From: Dialister succinatiphilus YIT 11850 | Lineage (GTDB): Bacteria > Bacillota > Negativicutes > Veillonellales > Dialisteraceae | DNA length: 64,000 bases | NCBI RefSeq assembly: GCF_000242435.1 | Contig: NZ_JH591187.1 | Span: 94,391 to 158,390 of the forward strand | Reading direction: 5' to 3' | Part shown: positions 36,276 through 45,239 of the stretch, piece by piece | Numbering within the stretch: the first letter of the stretch is position 1 | Layout: each line of letters starts with the position of its first letter | The notes under the pieces: generated by a model | What the model saw: the letters and a program-made list of their open reading frames with translations, nothing else | Databases searched by the model: none | Told to the model about the DNA's origin: nothing | Made by a program: the position numbers and the translations under genes

Positions 36276-37004
36276 GTGAGTAAATCTTGGATTGCAAATG
36301 CCGTCACAGCAACAAATGCATTATTTGGCGGTCTGTCGATTATGATGTCCATTGAGGGCAATTTCAAAACGGCAGCTGTATTCATTCTTATCGCCATGGT
36401 GGCGGATGCTCTTGACGGAAGAGTGGCCCGGGCCCTCCATACGGCAGGCCCCATGGGCGTGGAACTGGATTCCCTGTCCGATGACATTTCCTTCGGCATC
36501 GCCGCCGGCGCTCTCATGTATGCCTACCAGCTGCATGAACTGGGACCGGTGGGATTCATTCCCTGTGCCCTTCTGGGGACCTTCTGTGCCTTCCGTCTGG
36601 CCCGGTTCAATGTGAAGGTCACCAGTGTGCACGGCTATTTTGAAGGATTGCCCTGCCCGACGACCGGTGTCATTGTGGCAGCTTATGTACTTTCGGGCAT
36701 TAAGATCTGGAACTGGCTGGCCGTGCTGTGCGTACTTCTTCTGGCCTTCCTCATGGTCAGTGAAATCCACTATCCCGACAACAAAGGGGCCAGCGCCGAT
36801 CAGCTTCATCTGCCGGCTCTTCTGATCTGCTTTGCCTTCTTCATTATCTGCACCATTTTCTACTGGCCTGTATGGGCAGCAGCTCTCTGCGCCGGCTATA
36901 TCATGTTTGGCATGATGAATACCTTCCTGAACCGCAGAAAGGCAAAACGGAAAGCAAAGAGAACCAGGAAAACTGCCGGAGAAAACGGCGAAGGGAAAGA
37001 ATAA
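36276..37004 (+). CDS. pssA: CDP-diacylglycerol-serine O-phosphatidyltransferase
   Basis: 242 residues from a GTG directly after the psd stop; GGGAGG is nine bases upstream. A membrane enzyme making phosphatidylserine from CDP-diacylglycerol and serine. The CDP-alcohol signature is complete: DGRVARALHTAGPMGVELDS followed by LSDD, fitting D-G-x2-A-R-x8-G-x3-D-x3-D. About six to seven membrane segments follow, with a basic C-terminal tail (RRKAKRKAKRTRK). Together with psd it forms the two-step route to phosphatidylethanolamine. Confidence 0.95.
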   Translation: MSKSWIANAVTATNALFGGLSIMMSIEGNFKTAAVFILIAMVADALDGRVARALHTAGPMGVELDSLSDDISFGIAAGALMYAYQLHELGPVGFIPCALLGTFCAFRLARFNVKVTSVHGYFEGLPCPTTGVIVAAYVLSGIKIWNWLAVLCVLLLAFLMVSEIHYPDNKGASADQLHLPALLICFAFFIICTIFYWPVWAAALCAGYIMFGMMNTFLNRRKAKRKAKRTRKTAGENGEGKE

Positions 37005-38263
37005 TGACTTACATACTCGATATAATCATGATCCCCGTACAGCTGATCGTGGCGTTTTTTACCATTTACTATACGGTCATTGCTGTATGCGGCATGTGGC
37101 ATCGAAAAGAAAAAAATCTGGCACCTCCAAAGAGCAAATTTGCCGTGGTGATACCGGCCCATAATGAAGAAATGGTGCTGGCAGACCTTCTGGAAAACCT
37201 GAAAATGCTGAAATACCCCAAAGAGCTCTACGATGTGTATGTGATTGCAGATAACTGCACCGACCATACCGCCGATATTGCCCGCGCCCACGGAGCCCAC
37301 GTCTTTGAACGGACCAACAGGGAGCTGGTGGGCAAGGGGTATGCCATGGATTGGGTATTCCCAAAGATTTTCGCCCTGAACAAAGGCTATGATGCTTTCT
37401 GCGTCTTCGACTCTGATAACCTGGTCCATCTGGATTTCCTGGCGGTTATGAACAACCGCCTTCTGAAGGGCCAGAAGGTGCTGCAGGGCTATTTGTCCGC
37501 CAAGAACCCCACGGATACCTGGGTATCCGGCACCTTTGCCATTGCCTTCTGGACCATCAACCATCTGTGGCATCTGGGCAAGTATAATCTGGGCCTGTCC
37601 TCCTGCCTCGGCGGTACAGGCATGTGCATTGCGGCGGATATTGTGAAGAAATACGGCTGGGGCTGCGACTGCCTCACTGAGGATATGGAATTTTCCATGA
37701 AATGCCTGTCCCATGGCATCCGTACCTGCTGGGTTCATGATGCCATTATTTATGATGAGAAACCGCTGGGCTTCATGGCTTCCTGCCGCCAGAGAAAGCG
37801 GTGGGCCCAGGGCCAGTTCGACTGCTCTGAACGATACATTCCCATCCTTTTCAGAGAAGGCATCAAAAGGCACAGCATTGTCATCCTGGATGGCATCATG
37901 CAGCTTTTGCAGAACTATTTCCTTCTGCTCTCCACCTTCTACCTCATCATGACATATATCAATATGTTCTATCCCTGCTTCACGGTGATTTTGTACAACG
38001 ATGTGCTGGTGCCCCGTCAGTTCTGGGCGGTGCTTGGCTTCATCCAGTCCGTGGTGCCCCTCATCGTGCTGCTGCAGATCGAAGTGCCTCTGAAGATTTA
38101 TCTTTACTGGCTCATTTATCCTGTATTCATGTATTCCTGGATTCCTGTCACCATCCTGGGCTGGAAGGACCGCCACAAGAAGGGCTGGGTCCATACCATC
38201 CATACAAGAAGCATGCATTTTGAGCAGGCCAAGCTCACCAGAAAGAAAGAAATCGATCAGTAA
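37004..38263 (+). CDS. Family 2 glycosyltransferase, membrane-bound
   Basis: 419 residues; the ATG at 37004 overlaps the pssA stop (TAATG). One N-terminal membrane helix (about 5-30), a cytosolic GT-A domain and three or four C-terminal helices. Catalytic features: VVIPAHNEEMVLADLL, VIADNCTDHTADIA, CVFDSDNLVHLDFL (DxD-like), GWGCDCLTEDMEFSMKC (ED base) and RQRKRWAQGQ, the Q-x2-RW motif of processive enzymes such as cellulose or hyaluronan synthases. The acceptor is unknown; a lipid or envelope polysaccharide fits the operon partners. Ends the guaB-pssA run with a strong terminator. Confidence 0.9.
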   Translation: MTYILDIIMIPVQLIVAFFTIYYTVIAVCGMWHRKEKNLAPPKSKFAVVIPAHNEEMVLADLLENLKMLKYPKELYDVYVIADNCTDHTADIARAHGAHVFERTNRELVGKGYAMDWVFPKIFALNKGYDAFCVFDSDNLVHLDFLAVMNNRLLKGQKVLQGYLSAKNPTDTWVSGTFAIAFWTINHLWHLGKYNLGLSSCLGGTGMCIAADIVKKYGWGCDCLTEDMEFSMKCLSHGIRTCWVHDAIIYDEKPLGFMASCRQRKRWAQGQFDCSERYIPILFREGIKRHSIVILDGIMQLLQNYFLLLSTFYLIMTYINMFYPCFTVILYNDVLVPRQFWAVLGFIQSVVPLIVLLQIEVPLKIYLYWLIYPVFMYSWIPVTILGWKDRHKKGWVHTIHTRSMHFEQAKLTRKKEIDQ

Positions 38264-38269
38264 AACAGC

Positions 38270-38307
38270 GGTGAAGAAATGTTCCTCATTTCTTCACCTT
38301 TTTTTTT
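38270..38307 (+). terminator. Terminator of the guaB-GT2 operon
   Basis: GGTGAAGAAATG and CATTTCTTCACC, perfect 12-bp stem, then ten T. Member of the GTGAAGAAATG family. Confidence 0.93.
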
Positions 38308-38360
38308 GCCGCTTTACCGGGGCTTATGGGTCGGAAATGTTAAATTCTTCGTAAAAATCT

Positions 38361-38388
38361 TTGAATCATATCATGGGCCCTGTATAAT
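38361..38388 (+). promoter_or_regulatory. Promoter of the RND efflux operon
   Basis: TTGAAT (38361-38366), 16-base spacer, TATAAT (38383-38388). Confidence 0.65.
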
Positions 38389-38401
38389 GAAGGAAGCAGA
38401 C

Positions 38402-38422
38402 GATTCATGGCGGTCATGAATC
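38402..38422. promoter_or_regulatory. Candidate operator of the RND operon
   Basis: Perfect palindrome GATTCATG-N5-CATGAATC located just after the expected transcription start, the usual position of a repressor site for drug-efflux genes. No regulator gene is adjacent. Confidence 0.45.
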
Positions 38423-38439
38423 ATCATGGGGAGGATTTT

Positions 38440-39672
38440 ATGCAGCTTTCATGGCTTCATTCTAAAAAAGCAAAAATCATCATATGGACTGTTATCCTTG
38501 TTTTCCTGCTTTGCGGCATTTACGCCTACACCCACCGCAGCCGGGTCAGCGTGGGGAAAACATCGGCCCATCCGCTGGTGAAGGTGGAAAAAATGGAGAA
38601 AAAGGACATGATGAAACGGGTGGTACTGTCGGGAGAGACAGTGCCCCGGGAATCGGTGGATATTTCTCCCAAGTATGCAGGCCGGCTGGAGAAAGTATAT
38701 GTGGATCTGGGGGACAAGGTGACAAAAGGAGATATCCTTATTTCCCAGGACACGAAGGATATCAGCTATTCCATCGCCCAGAACCGGGCCGGCAGCCATG
38801 AGGCTGCGGCAGATGCAGTGGAAAGCAGGGCTTCCTATGACGCAGGCACCCTGAAAGCACAGAGTGATTATGATAATGCCCTTTCCACTTTTAACCGCTA
38901 TGACACCCTGTTCCAGGAAGGCGCCGTTTCCAGACAGGAGCGGGATGACAAGTACCAGGCCATGATGGAAGCCAGAGCGGCCCTTCAGAACCTGACCGGT
39001 CAGGATGTGGAGGGCGTGCCGGCAGTGATTGCAAGCAAAGAAGCGGCAGCAGAAAAGGCGGCTTATACTGTAGATTCCCTGGAAAGTCAGAAGGGGGATA
39101 TGACCATGTATGCCCCTGTGTCCGGTACCATCGGCTATCGGGATGCGGAAGCGGGAGAGTGGGCGTCGGCAGGCCAGAAGCTTTTAACCATTGTGGATAA
39201 CAGTGCTCTGTACCTGGACTGCGCCGTGGCGGAACAGGACATCGGGGTTCTTCGGGAAGGCATGGACATGGATGTTTCCATCGATTCCCTGGGAGAGAAG
39301 GTAAAGGGAAGAATCATTTATATCAGCCCGGACCTGGATTCCTCTACCCATTCCTACAAGGTCCGCATCCTTCTTGACGGGGATGGAAGGAATCTTCGGG
39401 GCGGCATGTTTGGCCGAAGCGTTGTGATGGCCATGGAAAGGAAGAATGCCCTGTACCTGCCCAAGGAAGGGGTGCTTGAAAATAATGGAAAGAAGTGGGC
39501 CTTCCTGATTGACAGCAGCCATAAGGTGAAAAAGGTGGAAGTTACCACCGGCCTTTATAATGATGACTCCATTGAAATCCTTACAGGAATTTCTGAAGGA
39601 GACCGGGCTGCAGTCACCAATATTTCCAAACTGAAGGACGGTATGACGGTGGATGTGGAGGGAACGGTATGA
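38440..39672 (+). CDS. RND efflux periplasmic adaptor (HlyD/MFP family)
   Basis: 410 residues from the ATG at 38440 (GGGGAGG five bases upstream). One N-terminal membrane anchor (about 12-30, KIIIWTVILVFLLCGIYAY), then the adaptor layout: barrel-sandwich half RVVLSGETVPRESVDISPKY with AGRLEKVYVDLGDKV, a coiled-coil hairpin (about 115-210), the second lipoyl half MYAPVSGTIGYRDAEAGEW, and a beta-barrel part. It links the inner-membrane pump to an outer-membrane channel. The pump gene overlaps by 4 bp. No TolC-like gene is in the window, so the channel must be encoded elsewhere. Confidence 0.93.
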   Translation: MQLSWLHSKKAKIIIWTVILVFLLCGIYAYTHRSRVSVGKTSAHPLVKVEKMEKKDMMKRVVLSGETVPRESVDISPKYAGRLEKVYVDLGDKVTKGDILISQDTKDISYSIAQNRAGSHEAAADAVESRASYDAGTLKAQSDYDNALSTFNRYDTLFQEGAVSRQERDDKYQAMMEARAALQNLTGQDVEGVPAVIASKEAAAEKAAYTVDSLESQKGDMTMYAPVSGTIGYRDAEAGEWASAGQKLLTIVDNSALYLDCAVAEQDIGVLREGMDMDVSIDSLGEKVKGRIIYISPDLDSSTHSYKVRILLDGDGRNLRGGMFGRSVVMAMERKNALYLPKEGVLENNGKKWAFLIDSSHKVKKVEVTTGLYNDDSIEILTGISEGDRAAVTNISKLKDGMTVDVEGTV

Positions 39673-42600
39673 ATCGGTTGAATATGACCCGCTACGCCGT
39701 CACCCATCCTGTGGGCATCATCATGATTGTCCTCTTCTTCGTGACCCTGGGTCTTTACAGCTACTACCGCATCGGTGTGGAACTGTATCCGAAAATCAAT
39801 ACGCCCTATGTGGTAGTCAGCGTCACCTATGACGGCGCCGATGCGGAATCGGTGGAGCAGCAGGTGACCAAGCCCGTGGAGGATGCCCTTTCCTCGGTGT
39901 CCGATGTCAAGCATATTACTTCCAAGTCAAGGACCGGGAAGTCCCAGGTTACCCTGGAGCTTAATTTTGATGCCGATGTGGATGCAGCGGCGGTGGACGC
40001 TTCCCAGAAGGTGAATGCCATCAGGAAAAGCCTTCCTGATGATGCCGATGACCCGGTGGTGGAAAAGCGGGATATGGATGCAGCGCCTATTCTGGATTTG
40101 GCCCTGGTTTCGCCCCATCCGCTGGATGAAATGTATTCGCTGGCAGACAATACGCTGACCAACGATTTCACCAAGGCCGACGGTGTGTCGGATGTGGAAC
40201 TTTCCGGCGGCAGAGACCCCGAAATTGCGGTCAAGATAGACAGGGACAAGCTGTCCTACTACGGGATTTCCATGAATGACATCATTTCAGCGCTGAAACG
40301 GGAAAACAAGCTGGCCCCCGCCGGCTCCTCCTACACGGACCGCCGGCAGACCCAGATCCGGCTGAATGCGCAGTACCATTCGGTGGAGGATATCAAGAAA
40401 ATCTATGTCACCGCCCAGGGCGGCGGCGCCATACCCATTACCGCCCTGGGAGACGTGGTGAGGGAAGATAAAAAGGTGTCCCGCTATGCCCGGATCAATG
40501 GCCAGGACGCCGTGGGCATATCCATTTACAAGAACAGCAATGCCAACCTGGTTTCCACGTCCGACGCTGTCATGACAGTGCTGGAGCAGCTGAGAAAAGA
40601 GTATCCGGACTATCAGTTCATTGTCGTCAACGATTCTGCTGCTTACGTGCGGACAGCTCTCCATAATACCCTGGGCACCCTGGTGGAAGGCCTTTTCACC
40701 ACAGGCCTGGTGCTCTTTCTCTTCCTTCGGGGCTGGCGCTCCGCAGCGGCTGTCATGATTGCTATTCCTACCTCCCTGATTGCCTCCTTCTTTGCCATGT
40801 ACATGGCAGGCTTTACCTTCAACATGATGTCCCTCATGGGCATGACCCTCTGTATCGGCATCCTGGTAGATGATTCCATTGTGGTGCTGGAAAATATCCA
40901 CCGCCATCTGGCCAGAGGGGAAAGTCCAAAAGAGGCGGCGGTGAAGGGCCGTATGGAAATCGGTATGGCGGCGATTGCCATTACGATCTGCGATGTGGTG
41001 GTGTACCTGCCCATCGCCTTCATGACCAGCATGACCGGCCAGTTTTTCCGCCAGTTCGGACTGACCATCGTTTTTGCATCGCTCTTTTCCCTTTTCATTT
41101 CCTTCACCCTCACACCCATGCTGGCCTCCCGATTCTTCCAAAAAGGCCTTCACGTACCGGACAGAAAGCTCTGGCGGGCGATGGACCGGATGGAAGAAGG
41201 CATGCAGGATTTCTACGAAGAGGCGCTCCACTGGAGCTTTCACCATAAAAAGAAACTCTTTGCAGGCACAGCCCTGGCGCTGGCCCTCTTTACGGCCATG
41301 GTGCCTCTGGGCATCATCGGCAGGGAGTACATGCCCCGCACCGATGAAAGCGGTTTCAATGTGCAGATCAAGCTTCCCACCGATGCCAGCATTGAGCGCA
41401 CCGATGCGGTGACCACCCAGCTGGAGGACTATCTGTCCAAGGTTCCGGAAGCCAAGTACTACATGGCCATGGTGGGCGGCGGTAGCGGCGTCAATTCCGG
41501 CCGCATCCGGGTGTCTCTCATGGACAGGCAGGACCGGAACCGTTCCATCTGGGACATTACCGATGAAATGAGAAACTGGATTTCCCAGAACATCCATGAC
41601 GGCGATGTGAGAATCAAAGAAGACCAGGCCTCTGTGTCCGGCACTTCCGGCGGCGGGTTGGGTCAGGGCGGCGGCGCTTTCCGCCTGGAACTCCGGGGCA
41701 ACAACATGCAGGATCTGATTCTTGCTTCTGAAAAGGTCCAGGATATGCTGAAGCAGGGGGACTATGGCATTACCGATGTGAGCTCCACCTATCAGGAAGG
41801 ACTGCCGGAGCTCTCCATCGTTCCGGACAGGGAGAAGCTGAAATACTACGGCGTCACCGTGGGAAGCCTCTATGATACCCTGTCATCCGCCATCAGCGGC
41901 AGCGGCGGCGGCGTCCTTCCAAACGACGTGAAAAACAGCGGCAATGATACAGATATCAATGTATATTTCAGGGGCGGTGAATCCTATAAGAAATCGGATC
42001 TCGCAGTCATTCCCATTGAAACATCCAAAGGCCTGGTCCATATTTCCGATGTGGCGCAGATCAAAGATGAAGAAGGGCCCATTACCATTAATCGCACCGA
42101 TAAGCAGCGGTCCATTATTATCGGCGGAAATCCCGGCAGCCGTCCGCTGAGCCAGGTCATTGAAGAAGTGACCCATGACCTTAAAGACGCCGGACTGCCT
42201 GAAACCGTGAGCTTCCGATTCTCCGGACAGGCGGACAGCATGAATGAAAGTTTCACCGAACTTCTGGCGGCCCTCCTCATGGGCATGGTGCTGGTGTACA
42301 TGGTCCTGTCCGTGCTCTACGAATCAGCTAAGACTTCCTTCATCCGCATGTTTTCCCTGCCCTTCGGACTGATCGGCTCTCTCTTCTTCCTCTTCCTCAT
42401 GAATGATTCTTTGAATATTTACTCCATGATCGGCATTATCGTCATGGATGGCGTGGTGGCAAAGAACGGCACCCTCCTTCTGGACTACACCCTGACCCTC
42501 ATGCATACCAGGGGCATGAATCCGAAGGACGCGGTGCTGGAAGCCGGCAGGACCAGACTCAAACCTATCCTTATGACCACCTTTACCATGATCGTAGGCA

Positions 42601-42800
42601 TGCTGCCTACGGCCCTGGCAGTGACGGCAGGCTCCGAAACAAGAAGCTCCATGGCCTGGGTGATCATCGGCGGTCTTCTAACCTCCACCATTTTCACGCT
42701 CCTTGTGATGCCTATGATTTTCCTTTTCTTCGAAAATCACTCGTTCCTTCATTTCCTGAAAAAAGAGGAAGGAAGAATCGGCGCTGCAGCCAGGAAGTAA
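39669..42800 (+). CDS. RND-family efflux pump (HAE1 type)
   Basis: 1043 residues, normal for AcrB-like pumps; the ATG overlaps the adaptor stop. Proton-driven export of drugs or other amphiphiles. Twelve membrane segments with two large periplasmic loops. TM4 carries CIGILVDDSIVVLENIHRH with the proton-relay Asp pair; TM10 carries IGIIVMDGVVAKNGTLLLDY. MRYAVTHPVGI-like start and YPKINTPYVVVSVTYDGADAE follow the family. A glycine-rich stretch (SGTSGGGLGQGGGAF, about residues 656-670) interrupts the second loop. The substrate is unknown. Confidence 0.95.
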   Translation: MNRLNMTRYAVTHPVGIIMIVLFFVTLGLYSYYRIGVELYPKINTPYVVVSVTYDGADAESVEQQVTKPVEDALSSVSDVKHITSKSRTGKSQVTLELNFDADVDAAAVDASQKVNAIRKSLPDDADDPVVEKRDMDAAPILDLALVSPHPLDEMYSLADNTLTNDFTKADGVSDVELSGGRDPEIAVKIDRDKLSYYGISMNDIISALKRENKLAPAGSSYTDRRQTQIRLNAQYHSVEDIKKIYVTAQGGGAIPITALGDVVREDKKVSRYARINGQDAVGISIYKNSNANLVSTSDAVMTVLEQLRKEYPDYQFIVVNDSAAYVRTALHNTLGTLVEGLFTTGLVLFLFLRGWRSAAAVMIAIPTSLIASFFAMYMAGFTFNMMSLMGMTLCIGILVDDSIVVLENIHRHLARGESPKEAAVKGRMEIGMAAIAITICDVVVYLPIAFMTSMTGQFFRQFGLTIVFASLFSLFISFTLTPMLASRFFQKGLHVPDRKLWRAMDRMEEGMQDFYEEALHWSFHHKKKLFAGTALALALFTAMVPLGIIGREYMPRTDESGFNVQIKLPTDASIERTDAVTTQLEDYLSKVPEAKYYMAMVGGGSGVNSGRIRVSLMDRQDRNRSIWDITDEMRNWISQNIHDGDVRIKEDQASVSGTSGGGLGQGGGAFRLELRGNNMQDLILASEKVQDMLKQGDYGITDVSSTYQEGLPELSIVPDREKLKYYGVTVGSLYDTLSSAISGSGGGVLPNDVKNSGNDTDINVYFRGGESYKKSDLAVIPIETSKGLVHISDVAQIKDEEGPITINRTDKQRSIIIGGNPGSRPLSQVIEEVTHDLKDAGLPETVSFRFSGQADSMNESFTELLAALLMGMVLVYMVLSVLYESAKTSFIRMFSLPFGLIGSLFFLFLMNDSLNIYSMIGIIVMDGVVAKNGTLLLDYTLTLMHTRGMNPKDAVLEAGRTRLKPILMTTFTMIVGMLPTALAVTAGSETRSSMAWVIIGGLLTSTIFTLLVMPMIFLFFENHSFLHFLKKEEGRIGAAARK

Positions 42801-42894
42801 GGCCTTGGGACTTTACAGAATCTATATAGAACCTTGTCTATTTATATGGTACAATAAAGGAATCAGAATCTATGTGTTAGAAATCAGGTGAACC

Positions 42895-43653
42895 ATGCAT
42901 ATTTTTATGACCAATGATGACGGCTTCGAGTCTCCCGGACTGATTGAAATGGCAAAAAAACTCTCCCGCCTGGGCCGGGTCACCGTTATTGCTCCCAATC
43001 GGGGAAGAAGCTCCTGTTCCTCCTCCCTGTCCCTCCAGACCTATCTGCGTATGTGGCACAAGGAAAGCTATGGAGAAAATATTTCCGTCCTTTCCTGCAA
43101 CGGCACCACTGCAGACTGCTGCAAGCTGGCTCTGGAACACTGGCTCCGGAATGACATGCCGGATCTGGTGGTATCCGGCATCAACAACGGCTACAACAGC
43201 GGCACCGACTGCCTTTACAGCGGTACCGTAGCCGGCGCCCTGGAAGGGGCGGTCTTCGGTATTCCTTCCATCGCCCTTTCTGCAGAAACCATAAAGGACA
43301 AGGATTTTCTGGATAAAGCCTCCACCTTTGCCTTTGACATCGTAAGGAAATATTTCGTCCAGGAAAAATACAGGGGCACCTTAAGCCTCAATATCCCTAA
43401 AGAGGGGAAGGAACTGTCCCTGGACAATCTGAAGGTGGTGAAGCTGGGCGTGCAGCGCTATGAAAATGCCATTCGCGAAATGAAAGACCCCTCCGGTCAT
43501 CTGGGTTTCTGGCTTTCCGGGAAAATGCTGCCCGATGCAGCGCCGGACACCGACGTTTTCTGGATTCACCGCGGCTATCCTACCCTGACGCCCCTGACCT
43601 GGAATATGACGGACCGGGACGCTTTGGAAAAAGTAAGAGCTTCCATTCAATAA
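42895..43653 (+). CDS. surE: 5'/3'-nucleotidase SurE
   Basis: 252 residues; AGGTG precedes the ATG by four bases, with a TACAAT at 42850-42855 as possible -10. A metal-dependent nucleotidase acting on nucleoside monophosphates. Signature segments are MTNDDGFESPGL (metal-binding Asp pair), IAPNRGRSS, VVSGINNGYNSG and YSGTVAGALEGA. YGNI-type C-terminal conserved strand appears as IHRGYPTLTPL. Length is standard. A nested terminator follows directly. Confidence 0.93.
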   Translation: MHIFMTNDDGFESPGLIEMAKKLSRLGRVTVIAPNRGRSSCSSSLSLQTYLRMWHKESYGENISVLSCNGTTADCCKLALEHWLRNDMPDLVVSGINNGYNSGTDCLYSGTVAGALEGAVFGIPSIALSAETIKDKDFLDKASTFAFDIVRKYFVQEKYRGTLSLNIPKEGKELSLDNLKVVKLGVQRYENAIREMKDPSGHLGFWLSGKMLPDAAPDTDVFWIHRGYPTLTPLTWNMTDRDALEKVRASIQ

Positions 43654-43703
43654 AAAAACCATCAAAAAAAACAGCCCTCGGGCTGTTTTTTGATGGTTTT
43701 TTT
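43652..43703 (+). terminator. Long nested terminator after surE
   Basis: AAAAAACCATCAAAAAA-ACAGCC and GGCTGTTTTTTGATGGTTTTTTT form an almost continuous stem with two possible T-runs. Confidence 0.92.
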
Positions 43704-43704
43704 A

Positions 43705-44010
43705 TTGGGGGAAAGAGGATCTTACCTACCTCTGCGGCACCACTCGATGAGTGCAGGTGGGATTCTTTCCCGCGGGGCAGGGAAATCGCCGAATGAATCC
43801 AGTTCCCCTGCCACCCAAAGGGAAGCGCCGGAATGCTTTTCATGCCATATGATACAGAAAGCCAAATCCCGTAACGCTGACTTCATACTCATCGCCCTGC
43901 GGGCGATACCACAACCCTCGGCCCGAAGGGCCGTCAAACTTAAGAACCTTAAGAACCTTCGGGGCGAAGCCCCGTCAACCCTCACACCGAAGGTGTGTCC
44001 AAAGGCGAAG
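43705..44010. repeat. Composite palindromic repeat cluster 5
   Basis: No gene on the plus strand. It contains GAATCCAGTTCCCCTGCCACCC, with CGTAACGCTGACTT at 43870 followed by ATCGCCC/GGGCGAT, GGCCC/GGGCC and GGGGC/GCCCC hairpins with ACTTAAGAACC linkers, ending just inside the end of the kinase gene. Confidence 0.7.
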
Positions 44011-44013
44011 AAA

Positions 44014-44847
44014 TCAGTTTTCCAAAAGTTTTGCAAGGCAGGGCTCCACCTGCACCCCTTCCCGGTAATCGCTGCCGTCTTTATAGGTGTATTCGATGGC
44101 ATAGGAAAGGAAGGAAGCTGCTTTCTTGACTGCGTCGGAAAGACTTTTCCCCTGAAGAAGGGAACCGGTCACCACGCTGGTGAAAAGATCGCCGGTGCCG
44201 CAGGTGGCAAAGGGGATGCGTTTTACCTTGTAATCGGAGTAGGTGCCTTCATTGGCATCGAAGCAGGCAATGCGGATGGTGCCTTTATCCGATGGCACGC
44301 TGGTAATTACCACCTGTTTGGGACCCCGGGCAGTGAGGTCATGGGCAATGGAAAGAAGGGCATCCGTGGTAACCGGCTTGTCATCATAGGGACGGTCTGT
44401 GAGAAGGCAGGCTTCCGTATAGTTCGGCGTCACCACGGTGGCGGCGCTGATGAGTTTCTTCATTTCCTTCACAATGTCCGGAGTAAAAACGGGGTAGAGC
44501 TTTCCGTCATCTGCCATGGCCGGGTCCACCACCACCAGGGTATCCTTCCCGGCAAAACGGGAAATGGCGTCGAGCACTATGCCGATCTGGCCAGCGTCTG
44601 CCAGAAAACCGCTGTAAATGGCATCATAAGAGTAGCCAAGCTTCTGCCATTGATCCATAAATTCCTTCATGTGAGGAGTGAAATCAGAAAAAGTGAAATC
44701 ACCGTAGGTCAGATTATTGCTGAAAATAGCAGTGGGGAAGGGATTCACCTGAAACCCCATGGCGGAAATCACCGGCAGCGCTGCGGTGAGTGAACAACGC
44801 CCGAAGGCGCATAAATCATGAATAGCGAGTACGCGTTTTGTAGACAT
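44014..44847 (-). CDS. Pyridoxal/pyridoxamine kinase family protein
   Basis: 277 residues, minus strand, with AGGAGGTAC before the start. It phosphorylates B6 vitamers with ATP. The ribokinase-fold markers are present: MSTKRVLAIHDLCAFGRCSLT at the N-terminus, VVVDPAMADDGKLY, VVTPNYTEACLLT, and FATCGTGDLFTS with the catalytic Asp of the GTGD anion hole. Among relatives it is closest in look to pyridoxamine/pyridoxal kinases of Bacillota rather than ThiD. The gene stands alone; its 3' end borders the repeat cluster and I see no good terminator. Confidence 0.88.
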   Translation of the reverse strand: MSTKRVLAIHDLCAFGRCSLTAALPVISAMGFQVNPFPTAIFSNNLTYGDFTFSDFTPHMKEFMDQWQKLGYSYDAIYSGFLADAGQIGIVLDAISRFAGKDTLVVVDPAMADDGKLYPVFTPDIVKEMKKLISAATVVTPNYTEACLLTDRPYDDKPVTTDALLSIAHDLTARGPKQVVITSVPSDKGTIRIACFDANEGTYSDYKVKRIPFATCGTGDLFTSVVTGSLLQGKSLSDAVKKAASFLSYAIEYTYKDGSDYREGVQVEPCLAKLLEN

Positions 44848-44939
44848 AAGTACCTCCTGCTGTATAGAATAATTCTATTTTACAATGGCCTTGGTACTAC
44901 GTAAACGACCAATTTCTGAAAGAAATATATGACCAGATT

Positions 44940-45146
44940 GTCGGCTGACCGCTGACCGATATCGGCTGTCGGCTATCGGCTATCGGCTGACCGCTGACCG
45001 CTGACCGCTAGCCGTTGGCCTTCCCCCGTTCCCCAGCCCCAGTCCCCGGTCCCGATCCCCCAGTCCCCAGCCCCGATTCTCCAGTCCCCGGTCCCGATCC
45101 CGATCCCGACTCTCCAATCCCCAGCCCCCATTCCCCAATATCCCCT
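44940..45146. repeat. Two adjacent degenerate tandem repeats
   Basis: 44940-45020 is made of CGGCTATCGGCTGACCG-like units with a roughly 7-base period. 45021-45146 is a C-rich array of CCCCAGTCCCCGGTCCCGAT-like units. No gene. The array stops right at the csoR promoter. Confidence 0.75.
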
Positions 45147-45175
45147 TGACAGGGGACCCCAGGGGGGTGTAGTAT
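45146..45175 (+). promoter_or_regulatory. csoR-copA promoter with embedded CsoR-type operator
   Basis: TTGACA (45146-45151), 18-base spacer, TAGTAT (45170-45175). The spacer holds GGGGACCCCAGGGGGGT, a G/C-tract palindrome of the kind bound by CsoR/RcnR-family repressors. Confidence 0.65.
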
Positions 45176-45239
45176 GGTGGACGTTAGGGATACAGAAATT
45201 TTGATTTCTCAGAAATATAAATTCAGCAAGGAGAAGGAA

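Noticed and set aside
40287..41597. 436-codon minus-strand open frame
   Set aside because: Antisense shadow of the RND pump.
43690..44793. 367-codon plus-strand open frame
   Set aside because: Runs through repeat DNA then antisense to the pyridoxal kinase gene, which has clear family motifs.
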